Shown piece after piece: positions 1-5,906 of a stretch of DNA of 11,844 bases. The stretch lies in NCBI GenBank assembly GCA_032229885.1, contig JAVYAJ010000286.1, positions 1 to 11,844 of the forward strand, in the 5' to 3' direction. The DNA comes from Anammoximicrobium sp032229885 (lineage in GTDB: Bacteria; Planctomycetota; Planctomycetia; Pirellulales; Pirellulaceae). Position numbers and translations under genes: made by a program. Within the stretch, counting starts at the first letter, position 1. Every line of letters starts with the position of its first letter. Below the pieces are notes generated by a model. It saw only the letters and a program-made list of their open reading frames with translations, was not told where the DNA came from and did no database searches.

Positions 1-52
1 ACAACTGACAACTGACAACTGACAACTGACAACTGACAACTGACAACTGACA
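1..52. repeat. Heptanucleotide tandem repeat, unit ACAACTG, about 7.4 copies
   Basis: Seven perfect head-to-tail copies of ACAACTG run from the first base, followed by a partial ACA, and end where an AT-rich stretch begins (AATTTTCT). The array starts at the window edge, so its full length is unknown. The unit length is not a multiple of three, no ORF uses it, and it lies about 190 bp upstream of the first gene. Intergenic heptamer arrays of this kind are known from cyanobacteria (STRR elements). Whether this one belongs to a genome-wide family cannot be seen here. Confidence 0.95.
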
Positions 53-239
53 AATTTTCTTGGCCCTTGTTTGATTGCGGCTGCTGGCCGCGCTAGGACA
101 AAGGCGGGCGAAAGTCCGACCTGCGACGTGCCAGGCTGCGGCGTCTCGCATCTAGCCCGGACCCGCGGGGCTTGGTGTCGGCCGTCGGTCCGACGGTTGA
201 TTGAAATTCGAGGCTAACGATTCTGGGAGGGCGTTGAAG

Positions 240-1643
240 ATGTCGCGAGAACGATGGACGCGTCGAGATTGGCTCAAGGCGAGCACCGCATTGGCGCTGC
301 CGACGCTGGTTCCGGCGCACGTGTTGGGACGCGCCGCCGCCGCGCCCAGCGAGACGGTTCGCATTGGCGTCATCGGCTGCGGCGGACGCGCACACGTCAT
401 TCGCGAGGCCGCGGACGTCAAAGGATTTCGCGTGGTGGCCGCCTGCGACTGCGAGCCGGGCAAGGCGGAACGATTCGCGCAGCAGCTATCGAGCGGCGAG
501 CGCTGGGAGGTGTACGAGGACTATCGACGCATGATCGACGAGCAAAAACTGGACGCAGTCATGGTCGAGACCACGACGCACGCCCGCGGCCTGATCACCG
601 TCGTCGCGATGCAAGCCGGGCTGGATGTGTACATCGAGAAGCCGATGTGCCTGACGATCGCCGAGGGTCGCGCGATGGTTCAAGCGGCGCGCAAGCTGAA
701 TCGCGTCACCCAGGTGGGCACGCAGCAACGGTCGATGCCGATCAACAACTGGGCCAGCGACCTGGTGAAAAACGGCGCCATCGGCAAGATCAAGTTCGTG
801 CTCGCGCCGAACTTCGTCGGTCCGTTTCGCTGGACGAAGACGTCCGCCGCGGATATCTCCGGCCCGGTGGACAAGTGGTGGGACGCCTGGACCAGCCAAG
901 CCGAACTGCGGCCGTACAGCCCGGAGCTCCATCACGGTTGGGCGCGGTGGTGGGATTACGACGGCGGCGGTCTGTCGTTCGGCGTCACGGGCTGGGGAAC
1001 CCACTCGTATGACCAGATTAACCGAGCACTGGGCACGGACGATACCGGACCGCTCGAAGTGTTGCTCGAAGAGCCCGTCGATCCCCACAGCGACAGCTAC
1101 AAGAGCGTGGGCGGCGGGATGGTCGGCGACGCCAATCTTGGCGAGACGGGCGACGGCGACACGGGAACGGATTATCATCGCATGGCGCGGCTCGTCGGCC
1201 CGCGAGCCAAAGTGCGGATGCGATTCGCCAGCGGAACCGAACTGAGGCTGCATCTGGACGGCAATCACGGCCCCGGCTTGGGCGCGATCTTCGTCGGCGA
1301 AAACGGCAAGATCGAGATCAACCGGAACAAGCTGGCCAGCAATCCCCAGGAGCTTGTGCGGGATGCGGCCAACCCAGGCCCCAACCGTCGGCCGGAGACG
1401 GCGTATCACATCGAAAACTGGATCGAGTGCATCAAGAGCCGCCAGCGGTGCAACGCCGACATCGAGATCGGCTTGCGCGCCACGACACTATGCTATCTGG
1501 TGAACATCGTGCGCGATGTCGGCCTGGTCGGCCAGACGTTGAAGTGGGATCCGGTGGCCGAGCGATTCACGAATTGCGACGCTGCCAATGCGATGCTGGC
1601 GCGAAAGCCGCGCGCCGGGTACGAGCTGCCGACGGTCGGTTGA
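240..1643 (+). CDS. Tat-exported Gfo/Idh/MocA-family oxidoreductase
   Basis: This is a predicted NAD(P)-dependent oxidoreductase of the Gfo/Idh/MocA family, which acts on sugars, inositols and related polyols; the substrate cannot be read from sequence. The 467-residue protein begins with a twin-arginine leader (R8-R9-D-W-L-K, then a hydrophobic Ala/Leu stretch to about residue 35), so a periplasmic location is expected. A Rossmann nucleotide-binding motif GVIGCGG lies at 43-49. The family's EKP motif, with its catalytic lysine, is at 133-135. A G-T-H-x-x-D motif is at 253-258, matching the conserved histidine of the substrate domain. I chose ATG 240 because GGGAGG at 225-230 sits 9 bases upstream. 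An in-frame TTG at 201 would add 13 residues before the Tat leader and has no better ribosome site. Many secreted paralogues of this family occur in planctomycetes. The gene converges on the next one. Confidence 0.93.
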   Translation: MSRERWTRRDWLKASTALALPTLVPAHVLGRAAAAPSETVRIGVIGCGGRAHVIREAADVKGFRVVAACDCEPGKAERFAQQLSSGERWEVYEDYRRMIDEQKLDAVMVETTTHARGLITVVAMQAGLDVYIEKPMCLTIAEGRAMVQAARKLNRVTQVGTQQRSMPINNWASDLVKNGAIGKIKFVLAPNFVGPFRWTKTSAADISGPVDKWWDAWTSQAELRPYSPELHHGWARWWDYDGGGLSFGVTGWGTHSYDQINRALGTDDTGPLEVLLEEPVDPHSDSYKSVGGGMVGDANLGETGDGDTGTDYHRMARLVGPRAKVRMRFASGTELRLHLDGNHGPGLGAIFVGENGKIEINRNKLASNPQELVRDAANPGPNRRPETAYHIENWIECIKSRQRCNADIEIGLRATTLCYLVNIVRDVGLVGQTLKWDPVAERFTNCDAANAMLARKPRAGYELPTVG

Positions 1644-1664
1644 CCCAGCGCGAAGGCGGTAGCG

Positions 1665-1691
1665 GGGGCGTGTGGCGCACCGCCACGCCCC
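1665..1691. terminator. Hairpin between convergent genes, possible terminator
   Basis: GGGGCGTG (1665-1672) and CACGCCCC (1684-1691) form a perfect 8-bp inverted repeat, 22 bases after the oxidoreductase stop. An alternative inner fold pairs GTGGCG (1672-1677) with CGCCAC (1681-1686). No T-run follows on either strand, so this is not a canonical intrinsic terminator. It is offered only as the most stable structure between two converging genes. Confidence 0.3.
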
Positions 1692-1846
1692 GCCGCAGAC
1701 CACGGTTCCGGCGGCTGTGTGCCAGTCGAGCGCGCGCGGCGAGCGCAGGTTGAACTCGGTCGCACTCGGCTTTTCGTCCAATACCGCGAGGCGTCAGACG
1801 CCGAACGTCGAGCGATCGCGATCAATCCCCTCGCCTGGTATGCGGA

Positions 1847-2671
1847 TCACAATCGGCCCAACGCAAGAATGGTGTTCTTGGCCGGCAGGCTGAACGGGGC
1901 GGAGAAATGGTAGAACTTGCCCTTCTCCTCGCCATCCTCGATCAGCGCGGTTGGCTGCTCGATGATAAAGTCGGCAAAGTGAGGCGCATTGAAGGCCACG
2001 AACGCGACGCTCAGACAATCGATCTGCGGGTCGAACGGCTTGCTTAGATCCGCATAGGCGACCGGACCGGTGTCGACCTGATACAGGCTCTTGTCGAGGC
2101 TGATGTTCATCGTTTTCGTCGGGCATTCGATGACGGCCCGCAGCCCGGTCGCGCCGTTGCGAATCTCGGTCTGGGTGACCAGCGGCAGCCCGGCCGCCGT
2201 GGCGTCCCGGATCTGCTCGAACGTTTCGACCACGGTAACTTCCGCAGCGTCGTGCAACAACAGTCGCGGCTCGCCCCATACTTGGTCGGATGTGACGACC
2301 GAGCGATAGCGGTCGCTGATCCGTGCCGGCCGCCGGAAAATCAGCCAGCGGCCATCGCCATAGATCGGCAAGAAGTCGTAGTTGTCGGCCAGAAACAGAT
2401 CTTGTTCGCCGAACGTATTCTCGCTCTTGCAGGACGCGCACTGGTAAAAGTGGGTCGCTGTTCCCGCCCGGTCGTCAAAGACCGTCGTGCGGCTTTCCAC
2501 CCAGAAGCGCACTGTGTTGAACGAAGCCGTTCCACAGATGAACGAGCGGGCATAATCCAGACACGGGATCCCGGTCGCGCCGTCCGCAGCCACCGCGTCA
2601 GCGGCGATCAAGCGAGCGCCCGCCAGCGCCGCGGCGCCGGTCTGCAAGAAGTCTCGTCGTGTACGCATCAT
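1847..2671 (-). CDS. Tat-leader exported protein of unknown function with CxxC motif
   Basis: I do not recognise the family. The 274-residue product starts with a twin-arginine leader (R5-R6-D-F-L-Q) and an alanine-rich stretch to about residue 29, so export in folded form is expected. The body is mixed alpha/beta in composition with no obvious membrane segment. It has six cysteines, at about 37, 46, 78, 81, 183 and 219; C78-A-S-C81 forms a CxxC followed by Lys, so it is not a CxxCH haem site. Metal binding or a disulfide is possible. Two ATGs abut at the start. The first (2669-2671) has GGAG 8 bases upstream and is chosen; the second would shorten the protein by one residue. The gene is single, convergent with the oxidoreductase and preceded by a long non-coding region. 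Function is unknown; the gene itself is well supported by leader, ribosome site and length. Confidence 0.8.
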   Translation of the reverse strand: MMRTRRDFLQTGAAALAGARLIAADAVAADGATGIPCLDYARSFICGTASFNTVRFWVESRTTVFDDRAGTATHFYQCASCKSENTFGEQDLFLADNYDFLPIYGDGRWLIFRRPARISDRYRSVVTSDQVWGEPRLLLHDAAEVTVVETFEQIRDATAAGLPLVTQTEIRNGATGLRAVIECPTKTMNISLDKSLYQVDTGPVAYADLSKPFDPQIDCLSVAFVAFNAPHFADFIIEQPTALIEDGEEKGKFYHFSAPFSLPAKNTILALGRL

Positions 2672-2708
2672 GAGTCGAGCTCCGGTGATAGTTCGGTACA
2701 GTGTCTCG

Positions 2709-2731
2709 TTTTACGACGCAAAATTTTACGA
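2709..2731 (-). promoter_or_regulatory. Candidate promoter with TTTTACGA direct repeat
   Basis: On the minus strand, TAAAAT (2723-2728) resembles a -10 box about 50 bases upstream of the Tat-leader gene. The -35 region at normal spacing is poor. The same patch contains TTTTACGA twice (plus-strand 2709-2716 and 2724-2731), 15 bases apart. It is an AT-rich island in GC-rich surroundings, which suits a promoter, but the call is tentative. Confidence 0.25.
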
Positions 2732-3169
2732 GGGCGATCTCGCCGGTGGAAGCCTCCGCGACAACCACCGCTGGGGTGAAGCACGCGGATCGAGAAACGT
2801 CGCCTGTCGCCCCAGCCGCCGATTGGCCGCCTCGGCGTGCGAGACATCGCAGGCGCCGGCCCACCCAGTCCGTACGCGCTGACCCCCATGTCGGGCCGAT
2901 GCGTCGCGAGCGGCGCTCTGAAACGCAAGCCACGTGTCGAGCATTCGTCCCCGGCGCCGCTCGTCTCGTCCACGCACTAGTCCGGGCCACGCAACACAAC
3001 GGACGCGGATCGAGTCTCTCGCGGCGCGATGGGAACAAAACCCGCCCATGCCTTTGCTGACGACAGCCTCGCGGGTCGTGCGATGCTCGCTTACTGTTAT
3101 ACCGCCCGCGGCGGCGAAGGGAATCTTGGCGGGCAGACTTCCGTTTTGGGGGTTGTGCATTTCGCGGGC
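2732..3169. other. Non-coding stretch, nothing recognised
   Basis: There are several open frames on both strands here, but all are Arg/Pro-rich, overlap each other and lack ribosome sites or recognisable motifs. No RNA gene or repeat family was recognised. The stretch is the upstream region of the Tat-leader gene on one side and lies beyond the pilin terminator on the other. Confidence 0.6.
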
Positions 3170-3210
3170 GCAAAGAAAAGCCCAGCGGCGTCGAATCGAC
3201 GCCGCTGGGC
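3170..3210 (-). terminator. Intrinsic terminator of the Flp pilin gene
   Basis: A perfect inverted repeat spans 3180-3210: GCCCAGCGGCG on one arm mirrors CGCCGCTGGGC on the other. It gives a GC-rich stem of about 13 bp with a loop of roughly 5 bases. Read on the minus strand the stem is followed by TTTTCTTT. It lies 41 bases past the pilin stop codon, so it should end that transcript. Confidence 0.88.
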
Positions 3211-3251
3211 CCGCGAGAAACGTGTGTTCACGCGACGAGCGACCGTCGCGC

Positions 3252-3425
3252 TTACGGCATGGTGCCGTTGACGCTGTCGTACGTGTTCTTCACGCCTTGG
3301 CCCATCGTGCCAATCGTGACGATGCAGGCGGCGATGATCAGGGCGACCATCACGGCGTATTCAACAGCGGTCGCGCCATCTTCGGAACCCAGGAAGCTGC
3401 GAACTTTCGAAGTCAAGCTGTTCAT
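3252..3425 (-). CDS. flp: Flp-family type IVb pilin (Flp/Fap)
   Basis: This is the structural subunit of Flp (Tad) pili, thin surface fibres used for adhesion and biofilm formation. The 57-residue precursor has a short charged leader ending ...SEDG, followed by ATAVEYAVMVALIIAAC. The prepilin peptidase is expected to cut after G17, leaving a mature pilin of 40 residues. The glutamate at +5 and tyrosine at +6 of the mature protein (E22, Y23) are the hallmark EY pair of Flp pilins. The hydrophobic helix follows to about residue 38. I chose the ATG at 3423-3425 because GGAGA (3431-3435) sits 5-6 bases upstream. The in-frame ATG at 3435-3437 would overlap that ribosome site and has none of its own. 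No tad secretion genes (ATPase, prepilin peptidase, CpaB) are in the window, so the assembly machinery must be elsewhere. A c-di-GMP riboswitch in its leader probably controls it. Confidence 0.93.
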   Translation of the reverse strand: MNSLTSKVRSFLGSEDGATAVEYAVMVALIIAACIVTIGTMGQGVKNTYDSVNGTMP

Positions 3426-3488
3426 GTGACTCTCCATCTTGCGGTTTGGCCGATTGACACAGGCGTATCATGCCGCCGCACGGCCGGG

Positions 3489-3522
3489 AAAAAAAGGAAT
3501 TGAACCAACGCCTCTCATCCCC
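3489..3522 (-). terminator. Leader hairpin with T7 run, candidate riboswitch expression platform
   Basis: On the minus strand GGGGATGAG (3514-3522) can pair with TTCAATTCC (3496-3504), leaving one bulged A and including a G-U pair. It is followed directly by seven Ts (3489-3495). The hairpin lies about 50 bases after the aptamer and about 65 bases before the pilin start, where a transcription-control platform would be. The stem is only moderately stable, and I could not identify a clear competing antiterminator by eye. Confidence 0.5.
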
Positions 3523-3571
3523 AATTTTCAGACAATGCCATCACGCGGATGCGATGCATGTCCTTCCCTTC

Positions 3572-3650
3572 GGCAACCAGGCTTTCCGGCCGGACGAACC
3601 GGCGCGGCCCTTGGCTTTGCGCACCAGCCTTGCGGCCGGTTTGCCTTTTT
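3572..3650 (-). ncRNA. Cyclic-di-GMP-I (GEMM-I) riboswitch aptamer
   Basis: Read on the minus strand, this matches the GEMM-I aptamer from end to end. An A-rich entry leads to GGCAAACC (3645 down to 3638). A 6-bp stem capped by a GCAA tetraloop follows, CCGGCC/GGCTGG. Next comes the conserved core GCGCAAAGCC with AAGGGCC. A second stem GCCGG-TTCGT-CCGGC follows, then GGAAAGCC and the closing GGTTGCC (3578 down to 3572), which pairs with the opening GGCAA. The base aligned with G20 of the Vibrio Vc2 aptamer is G, and the one aligned with A47 is A. That favours c-di-GMP over the cAMP-GMP subclass, which carries A at position 20. The RNA lies 146 bases upstream of the Flp pilin start on the same strand and before any other gene. 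Confidence 0.92.
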
Positions 3651-3674
3651 CGGGGAGTCGGAGGCCACGGACAG

Positions 3675-3695
3675 GGCAGCTCAAACCGGGCTGCC
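3675..3695. repeat. Inverted repeat upstream of the aptamer
   Basis: GGCAGC (3675-3680) and GCTGCC (3690-3695) form a perfect 6-bp inverted repeat with a 9-base loop. It lies just 5' of the riboswitch on the minus strand, within the probable pilin leader. It could be a leader hairpin; no function is evident. Confidence 0.4.
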
Positions 3696-3786
3696 GCTCA
3701 CGCCGCGTCCCGGGTAAGCCGCGTGCGCAACAGTCAGCGAGATCTGCCGCGGGGCGTTGATGCTCGCATCACCGCCTCACGAACAA

Positions 3787-3814
3787 AACCTATGTCACCA
3801 ACGACCGTTGTCAA
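3787..3814 (-). promoter_or_regulatory. Candidate sigma-70-type promoter for the riboswitch-pilin transcript
   Basis: A perfect TTGACA (3809-3814, minus strand) is followed after 16 bases by TAGGTT (3787-3792), a weak -10 match. Transcription would start near 3780, giving a leader of roughly 350 bases that contains the riboswitch and the T7 hairpin. No better -35/-10 pair was found between here and the aptamer. Confidence 0.35.
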
Positions 3815-4034
3815 ATCGAAAATAACTGACACGAGACGAGTTTCTGTCGGATGCCGTCTTGCTGTTGCAAAACAACGACATCGGTCATCCGCGACGTGCG
3901 GCAAAGACAACACTTCGACGAGACGTGGCCGTTATATCCAGCGCGATCGGTGCGGGCCGATGCCGCCGCCTCGCACGCCGCGAGGCCTGGCTCCGATCTA
4001 TTTTCCGCGACACAGGGGGATTCAGACCGGGCAA
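3815..4034. other. Non-coding stretch beyond the PmoA-like gene
   Basis: This holds no convincing gene. One hairpin stands out: GCCTCGC (3968-3974) with GCGAGGC (3980-3986) and a 5-base loop. It is 49 bases past the stop of the PmoA-like gene and has no T-run, so it is at best a weak terminator candidate. With the leader region to its left, the gap between the pilin gene and this point is about 600 bp. Confidence 0.5.
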
Positions 4035-5537
4035 CTATTGGGTAGGGCTGGGTTCGCCGAGCTGAATACGAGGCATCGCGGCATACGCGGACCAGTGTTC
4101 GGCTACGCGACCGTTTGTTGCATCGCCGCCGTGCAGAACTAGGCGATATCGCAACCGCAGTGGCCGCTGGGGTTCGATGGCGAAGGGTTGGTCGCCGCAA
4201 AACGACGCACCGGCCCAACCGTCGTTCCGACAGTGCCAGAGGGTCGGATGGTTGGGATTCGCCGGATGGTCCAATATGGCGATCCCCGACCAGCGATCAG
4301 CCCGAATTGGACCGGACTGGTCCAGCCATTCGGCGCGTTGCAGATGGACGTTCTGCTCGTTGCGCTGGCCTCGGCTGTTGCGAATCTCGCCGCCGCCGTC
4401 GAACGGGGACAGCGACTGGGCCACGCGGGCCGCCAGGAACCCGAACGTCGTGCGCCCCAGTTCGATCGGTTCGGCGCCGGCGGGCTGAAACACGAGATCC
4501 ACGTCCATCAGACGGCAATCGTCGCCGGCGGTAAAAATCGTCAGCGACCGCTGTTCGGCCAGAAGATCGATCGCCCCATCGCGCCACCGCGTGCGCGCGA
4601 CCAAGCGACAGAAGATCGGCCCGTCCTCGAGCGACACGAGGTCTCGGTGCAGAATCAGGCCGCCCGTATCGGCCCAGAAATCATGGCCGGCCACCCGGTT
4701 GTGGGCGATCCATAGCGAATAGTGATGGCGATGGCTGCCCGTGGGATCGTGTGATTTGCCGAACTCCGTCAGCGAGATGCCATCGGGTCCGTTGACGGGG
4801 TAGAGGAACGGGCGGCGAAGCGTCGGATTGGCGTCGGCGGGAGGATCGCCGGTCGGTCCCAGATGATAGCTGGTCACCAACCGGCCATCTTCCGTGACGT
4901 GCAGGACGCCGTCCAGCGGCCATTGGGGCCGAATCTGCATCCGCGGAAAATAGGCCAAGGGGGTGGCCCGATCCTGGTCGTCGAACATCCGCCAGTCCGC
5001 CGGGGGGTAGGGAACTTGAAGCGTTCGTCCGCCCCGCAGCACGCCGAATTGCAGGCGATAGCTGGCTTGGCCTGCGTCATCGGCCTGCGCGATCCACCAC
5101 AATTGGCCGGCGGTCGTCCCCGCGGCGCGGCGTTCATCGGCCGTAGGTTCCGCCGAAGTTCCTGCGCCCGTCGCTGCGCCGAGCGCGGGTTGGGACGCCG
5201 CGGTTCGTGGCTGTTGGCGGGCGACCAGTTGCACCGGCTGTTCGCGCCGCTGGCCGCCGGAAGTCACGTGGAACAGCCGAAGTGACCGCTCGTCCACGAG
5301 GCCGGCCTGGCCGAGCTGGTGCAGCGCTGGCCCGAAATTGATCTCGCATTGAATCGGAACCAATGCTGCCCGTGGCGGCAGCTCGTCTACGTCGATCGGG
5401 ATCTCGAATCGATCGTACCGAGGTGCGCCGTCCGGTGGTGGCTGTTGCTCGGCAGCCCGCGTCGCCGTCGCGCGCGGTGCGAGGATCGATGCCAACAACA
5501 ACCAGACGTGTATCGCAAGGCGTGCACGGTCAGCCAT
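4035..5537 (-). CDS. Secreted PmoA-like (DUF6807) protein
   Basis: This is a predicted exported protein of the family annotated as 'PmoA' or DUF6807. Despite the name the family is not the particulate methane monooxygenase subunit; its members are common in planctomycetes and Bacteroidetes near carbohydrate-related genes, and no reaction can be assigned. The 500-residue product has a signal peptide (hydrophobic 9-20, likely cut after about 29). Residues 42-180 form an N-terminal beta-rich region with a low-complexity Ala/Thr/Arg segment at about 108-145. The conserved family core starts near 240 with RPFLYPVNGPDG. It includes the histidine cluster H269-R-H-H-Y-S-L-W-I-A-H279 and HDFW at 285-288, and continues with GIAILDHPANPNHP at 418-431. 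I chose the ATG at 5535-5537 because AAGGAG (5545-5550) lies 7 bases upstream. An upstream in-frame start at 5582 would put a basic, non-signal extension in front. It appears to be a single-gene unit. Confidence 0.85.
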   Translation of the reverse strand: MADRARLAIHVWLLLASILAPRATATRAAEQQPPPDGAPRYDRFEIPIDVDELPPRAALVPIQCEINFGPALHQLGQAGLVDERSLRLFHVTSGGQRREQPVQLVARQQPRTAASQPALGAATGAGTSAEPTADERRAAGTTAGQLWWIAQADDAGQASYRLQFGVLRGGRTLQVPYPPADWRMFDDQDRATPLAYFPRMQIRPQWPLDGVLHVTEDGRLVTSYHLGPTGDPPADANPTLRRPFLYPVNGPDGISLTEFGKSHDPTGSHRHHYSLWIAHNRVAGHDFWADTGGLILHRDLVSLEDGPIFCRLVARTRWRDGAIDLLAEQRSLTIFTAGDDCRLMDVDLVFQPAGAEPIELGRTTFGFLAARVAQSLSPFDGGGEIRNSRGQRNEQNVHLQRAEWLDQSGPIRADRWSGIAILDHPANPNHPTLWHCRNDGWAGASFCGDQPFAIEPQRPLRLRYRLVLHGGDATNGRVAEHWSAYAAMPRIQLGEPSPTQ

Positions 5538-5906
5538 CGAGAGACTCCTTGATTTGGTTCGCGGCCGCTTTGTGTGTCGCACCGTCGGCGCCGCGGCTTT
5601 GCGCCTCGCGGCGAGCTGCGGTCGTCGCGAGATGGCGCCACGGTCCTACAGCCGTGCACGCTGATCCGCAGGCGACACGTTCGACCATGATGCGACTGTC
5701 GTCGGCAAAGTCAAGAACGGGCGTTGTCGAGCGAGCCGTCCGTGGCGACGCCGCTTGCGCGGCGGAACACCGACGAGGACTTGCGTTGACCAACGGTTCG
5801 ATGGACAAGTGGTCATCTTCGCGTGGCACGGCATCGGGGCACGCGACCCGCAGCGTCTGCCCACCTCGGGGCGTTCCCTGCGTCTGACCCGTCGCGCCGG
5901 ATCGGA
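5538..5906. other. Non-coding stretch between carB and the PmoA-like gene
   Basis: Open frames here are Arg/Ser-rich, overlap each other and have no supporting ribosome site. No T-run terminator follows the carB stop. The stretch must contain the promoter of the PmoA-like gene, but no clear -35/-10 pair was seen. Confidence 0.55.

Noticed and set aside
1..52. CRISPR array
   Set aside because: Units are 7 bases, contiguous and without spacers.
201..239. TTG start for the oxidoreductase
   Set aside because: It adds a 13-residue head before the Tat leader, whereas ATG 240 has GGGAGG 9 bases upstream and puts the twin arginines at 8-9.
1812..1823. GCGATCGC / GATCGCGATC palindromes
   Set aside because: They resemble the cyanobacterial HIP1 octamer, but a single occurrence in GC-rich DNA is not evidence of anything.
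3426..3437. Upstream ATG for the Flp pilin
   Set aside because: The GGAGA ribosome site lies within this ATG's own first codons and serves the next ATG at 3423-3425. Other Flp pilins also begin close to that position.
2598..3503. Several overlapping open frames of 100-190 residues between the Tat-leader gene and the pilin
   Set aside because: They are Arg/Ser/Pro-rich, mutually overlapping on both strands, and have no ribosome sites or motifs. One of them runs through the pilin gene, its terminator and the leader hairpin.
3439..4142. Plus-strand open frames across the pilin leader
   Set aside because: They run antisense through the riboswitch aptamer, have low-quality composition, and show no recognisable domain.
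4035..5537. Particulate methane monooxygenase subunit A
   Set aside because: The 'PmoA' label on this family is an annotation carry-over. The protein is a secreted, non-membrane DUF6807 member without the multiple helices of the real enzyme.
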